A stretch of DNA of 64,000 nucleotides from Glandiceps talaboti (lineage: Eukaryota > Hemichordata > Enteropneusta > Spengelidae): contig NC_135561.1 in assembly GCF_964340395.1 (NCBI RefSeq), forward strand, positions 496,501-560,500. Reading direction: 5' to 3'. Position numbers and translations under genes: made by a program. This document shows positions 32,310 through 45,010 of the stretch, piece after piece. Each line of letters starts with the position of its first letter. Within the stretch, counting starts at the first letter, position 1. Under the pieces are notes generated by a model. The model searched no databases. It saw nothing but the letters and a program-made list of their open reading frames with translations, and was not told where the DNA came from.

Positions 32310-35300
32310 GTATGTTTACGGTGCATGCATATTCAACTTCAAAATTCCGTATTTTTATATGAAAAACATCTCGACATTTCTACTGAGGTAAGAGGTTTCT
32401 TAGTAGATTCTAACTATAAGGTCATTTTTTGGAATGCAAAGTCTATATTCCTTTTTCTAGGGAATTGAATGATTGTAACGTAACGCACTTCACGTGAACA
32501 ACGAAACTTATATTTCTTTTTTTCTTCTTCTTGAATGAATTGATCTCTGGTTGAACTTAAACGAAAGTTTGTTTATAAAGTTAAAGATAATATCAAATAT
32601 ATTCCTACATGTTACAGTGTTAGGTAAATGTTGTGGTAAGCACATTTGTCATTTGTCTACAGTAAAAAAATGTTACTCCAAATTTTGATACATTCACATC
32701 ATTTTCAAATGTGTGCTCCAAATATTAAAATGTGCATACAAAAATATGAAATAAAACAATTTTCATTTATTTTTATAACGTTATTTTTTTATTTTTTTAG
32801 TGTATACATTTCTTTCTTAACCAAAGCGATAGCATGTGCACATATTATGAAAGCTTTTTTCCTTTCTTAAAGTTTGTATCAACAAGTCATGACTGTTCAC
32901 ACTGAAATATAAACTATACATGTGTAATATTAATTTAGTGCTGAGTTTGTAACACTTTCTTCCTTTTCATTTTCTTCTTTCATCGAAGTAAGAAAAGATT
33001 TTACAACTTAAATATTTGAATTTTGTCGCTTTTCTGTCTTCTGAAATGGTTTTTCTTCAAAAAATTCCTATCGGAATTTAAACTTTTAATTATACATTAT
33101 CTCTATGAATGTGCAACTTCAAGTGTTCTCATATTTGAATATGCATGTATACACCTTAATCCCGTTTCCCCCCCCCCCCCAAATTGTAGTTATTTTTTAT
33201 ATACAAACAAATACCCCCACCCTCATCCCCACCCCCTAGAGCTAGGATTAAGACATTTGAATAATAAGTCAAACCTTTTCCTAGTTCATGCAATTGATTA
33301 TTAAGTCAACAAAGAGAAAGTATTTTACACGTTTGAAATGACAATGTGATGATGTTACCAGCCAAAGTATTACTTGTCTGGCGTTTGATATAGCAAAATG
33401 GGTAACTTGAACATTACCCTGTCTCTTAATTTTCATTTAAAGTGTTTTTTTTTTACTTTTTGCCATGGTAAATCAAGAATACAGTGGAAGATAGAAAATT
33501 TGAGGAAAATGATAATACAACAAGCTTTGTAAACACTTGTAGTTGTGACTGATGATGACATTGGTACTTTTAACTACATTATTAGGAATAGGATAATCTG
33601 GGGAAAAGAAAAAAAAGGGTCAGTAGGAGTTATGTAAATAAGAATACAAAGTAACAATAGTAGGCTGAATTTTAAAAAATATGAAATAGATATGTAAGAT
33701 ATTGGGTTTTGCGATCCACAAAACTATAATACAGTTTATTATTTGCATTTTATTTGTATATGCTTTGAAAAGAAATAGGCAAATAAACAGATGCAACAGT
33801 TGGCCAGAATGGCCAAAAAACAATAAAATCTTAGTAACGGTATACATAATGATGTAGGGATAGAATGGCCCTAATACTAAGTATACACCATTATATAAAA
33901 AAATATAGGCTGCAAATAAAAACAGTTGGCTGTAATTTCTACAAACCAATTAAATGTTATGCATTTACCAATGTAATGTAAAGAATAAAATATTTTTGTT
34001 AGTATGATAAATCATGTTTATTTGTGGGAACCTAGCAACCTAGGTACTTATTATAGAATTAAAAGCTTAGTTAGGCGACCAAGTCAATAAAATTATCTTC
34101 TCCAGATATCAGACAAACATTATCAAACCTCTTGACTGAGATGAGGGTCCAATGTCATTTTTTTCGATATTTCATTTTGAGTCCCAAAATTTAGTTTTAA
34201 TTTCAACAAAAAGACCATGTAGGGAAGGGTTAGTGTTATCTATCATGAAATAAAGAGACCCTCTAGGCATGGTTTATTAATTATAAAACCACAAACCAAC
34301 AAACTAACAAACAAGCAAACAAAATTACAGACCCTTTATGAAATATGTGATATTATTTATCATGTAACTAACAAACAAAGAAAATTACCCTATCTAAAAA
34401 TGTTTGGTATGTTTATTATGAAACTAGACGGAACCAAACAAACAAAATTACATCATGGTAAAATGTTTGGTATATGAAACAAGACAAACAAAGAAAATTA
34501 CACCATCTACAAATGTTTGGCATATGAAACAAGACATATACAAACAAAATGACACCATCTACTAAATATTTGGTATTGTTTACCGCGAAACAAGACATAT
34601 ACAAACAAAATGACACCATCTACAAAATGTTTGGCATATGAAACAAGACATATACAAACAAAACGACACCATCTACTAAATGTTTGGTATTGTTACCGCG
34701 AAACAAGACATATACAAACAAAATGACACCATCTACAAAATGTTTGGCATATGAAACAAGACATATACAAACAAAACGACACCGTCTACTAAATATTTGG
34801 TATTGTTTACCGCGAAACAAGACATATACAAACAAAATGACACCATCTACAAAATGTTTCATATTGTTTACCATGAAAGAAGACAAACAAACGACACAAA
34901 ATTATACATAGATCTACAAAATGTTTGGTATTGTTTATCATGAAAGAAAGCAAACAAAAAACCAGAACATCTAGGAAATGCCAGATATATTGTTTACCAA
35001 ATGAAATTTAAAAGGATTCTGATGCATTCATTGTTATGTTAATATGCACATTGCTAATTTATAATTAACATTAATATTTGATCAATTATGACAGTCTTTA
35101 CAAGATTTATGATGATAATGTGAATGAACAGTATTCCCTTCTCTGTTTACACCTATGCAAAAGTTTTGTTTTGTTGTTGTTGTTTTTTTTAAATAATAAA
35201 GGTTGACATTGTAGAATATTTATGACTGAGGGGAGGTTGTATTTCGCGACTTACCGGTTACCCATATCATAGTATATTGCTAGAGGAGAATGCCTGATGA

Positions 35301-36248
35301 AAAACCTTGGGAAAACTCTTGAAACCTTCTGTGGAAAACATGCAGGTTTTTTACCCGGCATAGGAAATAATTGTTGCAACTGAGTGTAAATATTTTCTGT
35401 GAAGAGTTACTGATACCTTAGTCTAGTTCCTATACTGTATCATTACGATTTATACTAGAGACCTTTGGCATCTAGACTACTAATAGCATTGAGAAACCTG
35501 TCAACATAAAATGAAATAAAAGACCTCTATTTAATACAGTAGTGACAGTCACACCATGTTGTTATTTTTTTTTTGAAAACAGTTATGAGAATATTGAATA
35601 CTGTCACTGTAGACATACATGTTGCATAGTGGGTTAAAATAATATTACATTGTATAAAATTAATATTTACTCAGTACCAGCTGTATGGCAATCATAGAGA
35701 ATGTCGACAGGTATAGGATCTACACTATATCATGGCACACACTTGATGCAGCCTCCACTGTAGAATAGGTATAGTTGAAACAGAACTGAGGTTGTTGGTA
35801 TTATGGAATGGCCTTCAAATACCAGTAATGTGTTTTCTTTGTTGGTTTACTTGTACAGTAAAACAATCCTTATCAATGCATCTACAATGTAAGCATGGAT
35901 GTATGTGATACTTCTCTGATCAAAGCATCTATGTGTTGACTGATTACTTGTAAGTAATTCTAGTGTTAGTCAGACTGTATTATGTATTTCTTGTTGTAAT
36001 ATGAACACCACAATAGAAATTGTCGTTAAAATTGAACCTTGTTGTGGTCGTAGTGATACACACATAATGCACAGGAGCAGGTACATACAGACACAAGGTT
36101 GTACTTCTACTGAATGTGATACTGTGAGTTCAGGAGAACAGACAGTTTACACAAGGTTGTGTGGTAAACAAGGAAAATGATAGAATATTTAGATAGGCAT
36201 ACCTCATTAGCATGTCCCAATATTTGTGTTTCACCTTGTTCCTTTCAG
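32310..36248. other. Non-coding stretch (possible intron)
   Basis: AT-rich, with a C-rich tract at about 33170-33235 and the 34.4-34.9 kb array listed separately. I see no coding exon on either strand. Confidence 0.5.
34416..34930. repeat. Two-variant tandem repeat, dimer of about 115 bp
   Basis: Two subunit types alternate. One is GTTTACCGCGAAACAAGACA ... ACACCATCTACAAAATGTTT. The other is GGCATATGAAACAAGACATA ... ACACCATCTACTAAATATTT. Similar but shorter and more degenerate copies extend down to about 34300. Confidence 0.85.
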
Positions 36249-36366
36249 ACACATGTGCACTTGTTTGCCAACTCACTCAGAACTTGAAGTTAGAAAGTGG
36301 GAGCTATGTGAATTCAGTGATGGCTATTGAAATACACCTGACTTTACTCAGTGTAAGCTACTTCAG
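36249..36366 (+). other. Putative plus-strand exon, open in one frame
   Basis: The acceptor is TTGTTCCTTTCAG and the donor is CTTCAG|GTAAGAG, both strong, 118 nt apart. One frame is open throughout (38 codons, containing LVCQLTQNLKLESGSYVNSV). I recognise no protein family, so this could be a UTR exon or a short coding exon. Confidence 0.35.
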
Positions 36367-39300
36367 GTAAGAGACTATCCCAAGTGTTTTAGTTCTGTTC
36401 TGGGTGTTGATCAAGTATGTTACAGTAAATGTATTGACTGGTAGTCATAGATATGAAATACAAATGTAACAATGACCTTCAGTCTGTAGAACAGAGGTGA
36501 TGTTATGTAAAATGTAAAATTCTGTGGATTTTGACTGTTGTCTCTCATCATAATTGGAGTCCCACAAGACTGGATACTATTACTAGGCTAATATAGAGGC
36601 TGATTTGGAAGATGGAATAATTTGTACAGAGGGCATTATTTCAAAAGGAATATTGAATAAAGACTTGTACACATTGATTATTAAAACAAATTATACTCAC
36701 AGTCAAGTCTTTTTGAGCCAACTATATTTTTATCAAGCAACTATCCAACTTTCACGCCATGTGTTTCTAGGAAGTGACAATTCTCAAATGATACATTGCA
36801 TGCATTATAGCCCTTGATCATTATTTTGCCTGTCAACCATATTGAATTATGTGTTTATCTTTCACTGTATAGGTTAATACCCTATCCTAATAACATATTA
36901 ATAAAAGTAGTTTTAATAGTATTAATTTTTTATTCACTTTGGAAGGAGGTGCATAATTTGCTATTCAACAAATTGGCAATTATTTGCCATAGAATTCTAC
37001 TCAGCCAGAATTCTGACATTGATATTTTCAAATTAATGAATTTGAAGAAAGAAAATTTAGAAATTATGCACAAGTTTGTGTTACCCAAGTGTTGGCCAAA
37101 CAGACACATCAATATGTTGTATAGGTTATAGCAGTATTCATGAGTGTTTTTTCAGGTTACCATTGCTTTGAAATTACCATGAAACGAATCAATAACATAA
37201 TAATGTGTTACTTGACTGACAATATGAATTTAGAACATATGAAATATACAGAATGAATATATATTATTATATATATACAAATTACAATGTATGTATCTGA
37301 TAAATGAGTTTCACAAATAAATGACTCACATCTGATAGAGGGCTCACTTCAAGCAAACGTATCGTTTCTAGATATTTTCATTTGTCATGGTAGTACCATT
37401 GCCTCAGACTATGGAACTCATTGACTGAGGCTTTATAGGAGTACAGTGTAGCACCTGCCTTAGTTGTTGAAAACTTGTCAAGATAATCCAGTGCATGCAC
37501 TTGTGCATCAAGGTGGTGATATCAGATTGCAGTGATATTGACATTGATGAGATCATTGCAGGTTTATGGAGTTAACCATATCAGGTTTTAGTCTGTTGAC
37601 TGCCATCATTAATTAACAACCAATAAGTGTTTTGGCCAATGTCAAATATCAGTCTTATCATTGTATTGTGTTGGTCTCAACTAATAATGAATTTCATTTA
37701 TCTCGTTAGTGTACATGGAATTGGGTGAATTTTATTAGAATCACACCTGATCCAAACTATTTTAAATTTATTTCAACATTTTAAATTTTTGTAAAACATT
37801 GTAGACAAGAAAAAGTGGATTTCATTCATTTGATAAATAATTATCCTACTCAAACTGCATGATTTTACACATTTTATGTGTTTGTGGTCCAATGCAGAAT
37901 TATGTTCAGTTATTCATTTAGGATGGTAACTCTTGTATTGGATAGTACAATATAGTTACTTTTGGAACGATAAATTGAAAACGACTGTTTGCTGATTTTG
38001 CCTAAAGAGTGCTGTATATCTGTAATCTGTTAATACTCCAGACACTGAAAATTTACATCTACATTTACAATCTATTATTATTATTACAATAAAATTCAAA
38101 TGACAAGTGTGAAAGGAAAAGACACAACTGTGATTTTGTATTGCAAGATTGTCTATAAATAGTGTTTCTAGGTAGGTCAACTTTACTCAGTCTAGATCTA
38201 GATATTGGCCTTGTATTTTACTACCTCCTGTTATCATATGTGTATACCAAACTAGGCATTGATTGTTTGAATTGGGCTTTCCAAAGAGTGGAATTGTTTA
38301 TATACAGGGGTCTTTATTGTGAAAATCACAGTGGTATCTATGCCTTTCATACTGGACACCTGAATTTCATTGTAGTTATACTACAAACCTATAACCGTAT
38401 TATAATTTACACTGTTTTACTGCAAATGTACAAATATATTTCGTACTAGTCAAAATTTATTCAGAGTAATTTATGAGTTTTTTTTTGTTTCTATCATTAA
38501 TTAAGACTGATAGGTAACTAAGACATGTCACATGAAATATGTATTCATTCATTTGTGTTTTGATAAAAATATATTTACATATCAAAGGAAACATAATTTT
38601 GAACTTTAACAAACCAAACCTTTTACCTGATGGAGAATATTTCAACATCATATTTCAAAAAGTATGTCATTGCTCATAGAAAAGGGATTTATTTGACATT
38701 TAATACATGTATAACTTGAAGGAGAATAGCCAATTGAAAGTATTGTCAATAGATTCTGCTGATGTTATTTGATCTGTGAATGCCAGTAAACATCCAATGT
38801 GCTTCCCTTTCATACAAAAAGTATTTCTACCAATTGAACACCTTTGTCAAAGCACGTTCCATGTTATTTGGGGCATAGATTAGCAGTGGCGGCTCAGTTA
38901 TTCAAACAATCAAATTGTTTTCCACTTACTGTTCTATTATATATCTCTACTTATATGGTATTGCTTTTGGAGTTTTCTTGTATGCTTCCCCTTTGTTGTG
39001 TTTTTGTTATCACTGAGGAGAGAGGACATCATTTTGATTGTTCCCATTTTATGTTTGCTCCCATAATAGTAGATTCTGACGTACTCATTCCTGACAACAA
39101 TTGAAATTCTTTTTTATTGGCAGACTGTACTTAAATGGCATGGCTGCATCAAAGACAAGGCTAAGAGCATAACACTTAGATGTGTGATTTGATTGGTCGT
39201 ATACCGTTTATATAGATGTATAGAGTGATTGTTGCTCTGCCCCCTAACTGTTGCTCTGCCCCTAACTGTAAAGTCTGGGCAAATGTCCATCTCTCATAAG

Positions 39301-42151
39301 TGTTTGTTATACAGTCCGTGATATATATCATATATCGACTGAAAGGTAACCAGCCAGCCGTGGTTCATTTGTTTGTTTTATGAACAGACAACTTTGAATC
39401 GTACAGGTGGGTTTTTTATTATTGTTGTGATGTATCAGCTTTCATCCTTCAGTTACTCTCTCTGTGTTGCAAGATTTTAGAAATATACAGGGAAAGGACA
39501 AGTACTTGTTGATCTGAATGGTTACTAACAATGCAACACTAGCCACCTTGACCCTAACTGCCATGGTTCAATCCACAACCATTCCTCATATTTAGTGTCA
39601 CTGCTTTGAAAACATAGTGTAGTGATACATGACATGGATAGTGCCACAGAATATCAGATTTAGACTACCAGTGCATATAATGCACATGATCATTTGTTTA
39701 ACTTGCACCACTACTTTTTAGTTTGATTGTGACTTGTGTTCTTGCCTTATTGTACTTTTGTAGGGTGACACAATACACAGTGATTTATATGATAGCGCTT
39801 GAGTTATAAATAAACCCATCCTGTTCAGAACAGAGCATATTGCAGCTACATGTAATCTATCAACTTTATTGTATGATTTTATCAACTATTGTATAATAAT
39901 ATTTAGGTGACACTTCAGTGTGCTTTTGTTCTTTCAGACTTTTTTAGGGTAGTGGTCGCCATGCAGTGCTTTGTATTGTTGAGTATGTGTTCTAAAGTCA
40001 ACAGATCTTTTGACAACATATAGTGCTCCTATGCAGTTGTAGACCACTGAAACAAACTCATATTTTCCACAAACTTGGATAACAATCATAATAGGACTAG
40101 AATTTTGATGTGTGGCACTTATTTCTAAGGCATGCAAGTACTTTGATGCCATGCAGTGATTTATCTCATGTCACCAAACCTACATTCTAAACTTAGCTAC
40201 ACTATTCAAGTCTTCAACTTTTAAGTGTCAAACACCTAGTGTACCATGGTCTGGTATGCAGTCCCATAAAATTCAGTTTTGTGTTGCTTTTTTCAGTGGT
40301 TTTATAGCATCTCCAGATTCTCATTGTTGACTATGAAACGAGGTCACAAGTCATATTTTGTTGCTAATAACTCACCAGATTTCAACGTAAATGTTGATAA
40401 AGGAGACATCCCCCTTTTCAACAAATTATAAAGTCCAAGCTTAGTATAGTTTATATTATGTGATGTTTTAGTTGTTGTCCAGTTAACATTAGCTGAATAT
40501 CTTAAGCTGTTGGATTGTCTTGTCACTAAGACAACTGTCGTGACCATTCAACAATGAAGTCACTAAGCTAACCTTAAAACGGTTAACATTGTTAGAGTTA
40601 TTTGAATCAGAATTACTGACTTGTAATATCAAAGACGGGAAATGAACACATAACACATTTTCTTTTGTGAAAGTTTTGGAACCATTGCAATAAAAATTTT
40701 GAAAAAAAATTTGTAGTTGATGAAAAATACATTTAACCAAAATGAACATGTAGGAACCCTATAGCTTGATGTCTGTGCTCTCCTGGAGAGTAGGAAATGT
40801 GTTTTGAAATGGATATGGGCCCAGGCTAGTAAGTTATATACATGAATTATTCAAAAGTTATCTGCAAATTCTTGTGTGGTTAAACTGTAAGATAATGATT
40901 ATTCCCAATGACTCTGATCATACAGTACCTAAATTGTTTTATTTGATACTAAGCAGGGTTAAACTTACAAACACATTATTAAGGTTAAAAGGTTAATCCC
41001 ACCCATATTTCATCAGTTTTAATGACTTTAGCCCCAATTTTACCATACAATGTTGTGACCTACAATATAGTCCATTCAAATGAACACAACAAATACGGTG
41101 TATTTTGTACTCATCAGATAGATTTTCAACATCTGTAATATTTGCATTTTAGAGACATTGTTGTGAATTTTAGATTGTGAAGCAAGTTAATTATTTGTTA
41201 TTATCTTTTGTATACTTGTCAAATGCATTCAGAAATTATGGACTGAAATGACAGTTTTTTGGGTACATATCAATTATCATCACATTTATTTTCACTTTTC
41301 ATATTTGTGAGATACCAAACCTCTGATCCCTGCCAATACTTCATCACTTGGTGAAAATGGTGAAATATGGATACATTTTAGTGAATTTTCCTTCTTGGTG
41401 CAGTTTTGAAAAGACTGGGTTGGAATCGTCAAATGTCAGAATAAGCAATTATACAGTTTTCTCAAATTGAATTTAATAATTAATATGTATTGATGATTTA
41501 TTCAAAGAATGGAGAATAGAACTTATTGCTATTTCTATCTACCAGATGAATGTGACAATGTTTAAAGATGTGATTAGAAAACTACTGTTAAAATGAAAAT
41601 TGAAATTATTGGTAATTTAATATTTGTATATGTTTGTAAAACTTTCATTGTAATTTTCCAACAATGAATATTTAATGTCTATAACACAGATCAAATAGAG
41701 GGAAAGATGCCCTCTTTTTTGTTGCTAGGGAGATGCGTATATATTCCTTGGCCTGTTGTTAGATTGTTTTGTAACATCATGCCACACCTATGCATCATGG
41801 GATTAGTAAGGACCTCTTACTGAGTTTATAATACAGTGCATGTAACACGATATGGTATCTTGACACCAATACGCACACAAGCTTATATGTTTGACCCAAG
41901 TCTTGCCAAGCCTGTGTTTTCTACAAAAGAACCTTCTTTGTAAAGCACAAAACCCCTACAGGGATGCTCTGATGATCCTATGAAGTGCTGTTAGCTGTTT
42001 TAGCTGACAACTAACCAGTGAGTGTGTTGGCAAGTCCCCCATAGGTCAGTGACAGTCCTCATGTTTACGTAGTGCTGTTATGTGGTTTGTTTACTATTGG
42101 ACTTCACAGGAGGTTGTCTGTGAAATTTTGCATTGACCTGCTAAGTTTCAG
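36367..42151. other. Non-coding stretch
   Basis: AT-rich sequence with no supported exon, array or element. The small ORFs have no recognisable content. Confidence 0.5.
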
Positions 42152-42195
42152 GTCACCAGTTGATTTGAGAGAAGTTTCTTCAACAGGACAGTTAT
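42152..42195 (+). other. Putative small plus-strand exon
   Basis: 44 nt between CTAAGTTTCAG and GTTAT|GTAAGTATT. The splice sites fit, but an exon this short cannot be confirmed by inspection. Confidence 0.2.
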
Positions 42196-44948
42196 GTAAG
42201 TATTATATTGTAAATTCTTCAAAAATGTACATTTTAAAGTGAACAAATGGTAAAGTTTTACTGAACCGGTCAAACAGACACATACGTAGAATGACAGACA
42301 AACAGACAGACGACAGACAGACAGACAAATAAGATATTGACCTTAGACCAAAGAAAGCACTTGTGATAAAGCCCTTTTCTAAACAATCTCACTTGTGCAA
42401 TTGTACAAAAACTTAAACAAAAATAACTGGTAGATTAAGGTTTTACCGTTCCCCCCCCCCCTCCCACCCACCCACCCACCCACCGACCCACCAACCCACC
42501 CACCCACCCACCAAATAAAACCTCCTAAATATCTTGGATTAAATAATTTTAAACAGTTTGTACATTGATGCATGAGAAGGGCATATACTGTAGGAATGTT
42601 AGTAATTCTTGAGGATGTATGAAAATTGGGGCTGTATACAAAATCCATTTTGAAATTTAGTTTCTGTATATTTGTTGTCAGACTAGTCTAGTAATACGCT
42701 GTCAATATTCACTGTGATCTATCAAGGAGCATTTTATTTCATATATAGTAAAGTTGTAGTATACATTCCGTTAATGTATACAACAAGTGAAAGTTAACTG
42801 ACTCATGATGGTGGAAGTGTATCTGATTGCAGAACATTAGTTTGTACAAGGTTAGAATGTTGAACACAACACAGCTGTAGTGTCAAGTTAATATTATTTT
42901 CTGAAGCAAAAGCACACTAATTCTTGTGGTGTGAAATGCATGTGAGGTTTATTTGCACCTAGTGTTTATTACTGCTCTTGTAGGTTATTTATAAATGTTA
43001 CATATTATCATACATGTACATTACAAATTTTGTGATCTGCAGTTATTTACTGGGAGTTCCCCTATCAATATTTATATTTAGGTTCCCAAACATTAACCAC
43101 TAACGTGTAGTTTAGGCATTTCACACATTTAATTCCAATTCCAATTATTTTTTTCATTTTTACATTTCAATAGTTTGTGTTTAGCACGGGTTAGACTCAC
43201 TTCCTTGAGAGGGTTTGATATTGAAGCATTTTCACAAACAATAGTTGAATATCTCTAAAGTATTATTCAGAAAAACCTGTAACAAAAAGTTGTGTGTGAA
43301 TCTGTTTTATGCACAGTTGAAGCTAACCTCATTACTAGTTTTATTATCCCAAGCAAGGTATTATAACCACATTGCCAGCCAGACTTCATCCAGTTTTAAT
43401 TAACTGAAATACTGAAATGGAAATAAAAAGTATATTACAGAAATGCCCACCCCCATTATCATCTGTTAATTAATTCAAGTACTTACTGTAAGTCAATAAT
43501 AGGATTTGCCTACTTATTTATATGTTAATAGCTGTGTTTTTATTTGACATCTAGCATGCTACTTCACACTGACAGCTCTGTGTGTGAGTGTTTTAGGTTT
43601 GAACATTGCCAATGATACCATATAATGTCATAACTACCATATGATGCAAATGGTTTAAAAAAATCAGTTGAAAGCTATGTCCCTGTAAACTTTTCAGAAT
43701 TTAAATTGACCCAGCCTTCATTCAACTTATATCATGGCTTAAATTTGTAATGAATGAATTCTTTATTTATGAAACATTGTGTCCTTAACTTAGGTGTGAA
43801 AATGACTATGTAAATAAACTTAAGAAATAGGTGATAAATAAATAATACCATTAGATAGCTCTACTCAGAAGAAATTATTTCGACATTGATAGGTGGCAAG
43901 ATTGTAATTCATTTTGTAAAACGTTTCCAGGAATAGGGAAACTGTTCAAACTTTTCATGTGAATCACCTAAAATTTAGTATAATATGAAGCTTTTTGAAA
44001 GGTTCACTCTGATTGGGTCAAAAATATGAGAAAGCAACATGTTCATTTATTGATAATGATTATTAGACCCTACACATAGAGTCTGTGATTGTAGATCAAG
44101 TGATTGTGTATACGTTCCAATTATTGGGATCCTAGCAAGAACTAATGCTTCTCATAAGCCCTAACAGTTAGCTTCTTTAAAAAATAAGTGAAGTATTTTG
44201 GCCCCTTGGTTTTGTTCTGTTTTGGTTTGTTTAATTTTGCTTGAAATAAGTTTTAACTCTAGAAAAGATATTTATTTTGTGATTGACTTTCTAGTTTTCT
44301 AGCGTGGAAGATTATTTTGAATTATATAGTATATATACAGCATGGCTAAGTCATGGTTTAACAAATACGGAACTTTTGAAGAAAGTACTATATAGATAAA
44401 TGAAATAAATATTTAACTTCCCTATTAATAGTTAAAATTATTAATACCTTGAAAATTCATACATTTTCTGATAATATGTCACCAGCATATGAATATACAT
44501 TCATAAAATTGAATGGACAGCTATTCTACTAGTGGAACCTACTAGAGCAGAATGGAGGTTACTAGAGCTAATTTGTTGTTTTTGTTGTCAGTTTGTATGA
44601 CGAATGACTTGTCAAAACAGTGTCAACATTTAACTATGTTGAATTATCTGGCTACCATCTTAGAGGTGATCCTATTCATAGAACTCTACTGTATATCAGT
44701 AGTCAGATAATTACGGGTAAAGTCGTTGACAGAAATGAAAAGAAGTTTTCCGTTATAGAAAATCAATTATGGTCTTTAGTCTTTATGGCTACTATAGCAA
44801 CTAAAGCCTTATCCAGTGTGGTCGGAGGCATAAGAATAGTCATGTTACATAAACACATGGGTTAATCCCGAGGGCACATTGTCAGCATAAGAGAGCCATT
44901 CACAACTGCAAATAGCTTAGTGTTGAATGTCATTATGTTTGTATGCAG
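42196..44948. other. Non-coding stretch with CACC-rich tract
   Basis: Holds an (ACAG)n-like run near 42270-42330 and a C/CCCA-rich tract at about 42449-42513. An 81-codon ORF at 44620-44865 has no recognisable domain and I do not call it. Confidence 0.5.
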
Positions 44949-45010
44949 AGACACGGCAAAGCTGTCTGCTGTAACGATCTAAAGCGGGATTTGCTTGTTT
45001 CAAGCAACAG
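44949..45010 (+). other. Putative small plus-strand exon, GC-richer
   Basis: The acceptor is TTATGTTTGTATGCAG and the donor is CAACAG|GTATGT. One frame is open for the full 62 nt (RHGKAVCCNDLKRDLLVSSN). Composition is less AT-rich than the flanks. No family recognised. Confidence 0.3.

Noticed and set aside
44620-44865. 81-codon plus-strand ORF with a fair acceptor just upstream
   Set aside because: No recognisable domain, no donor, and the length is within chance for AT-rich DNA.
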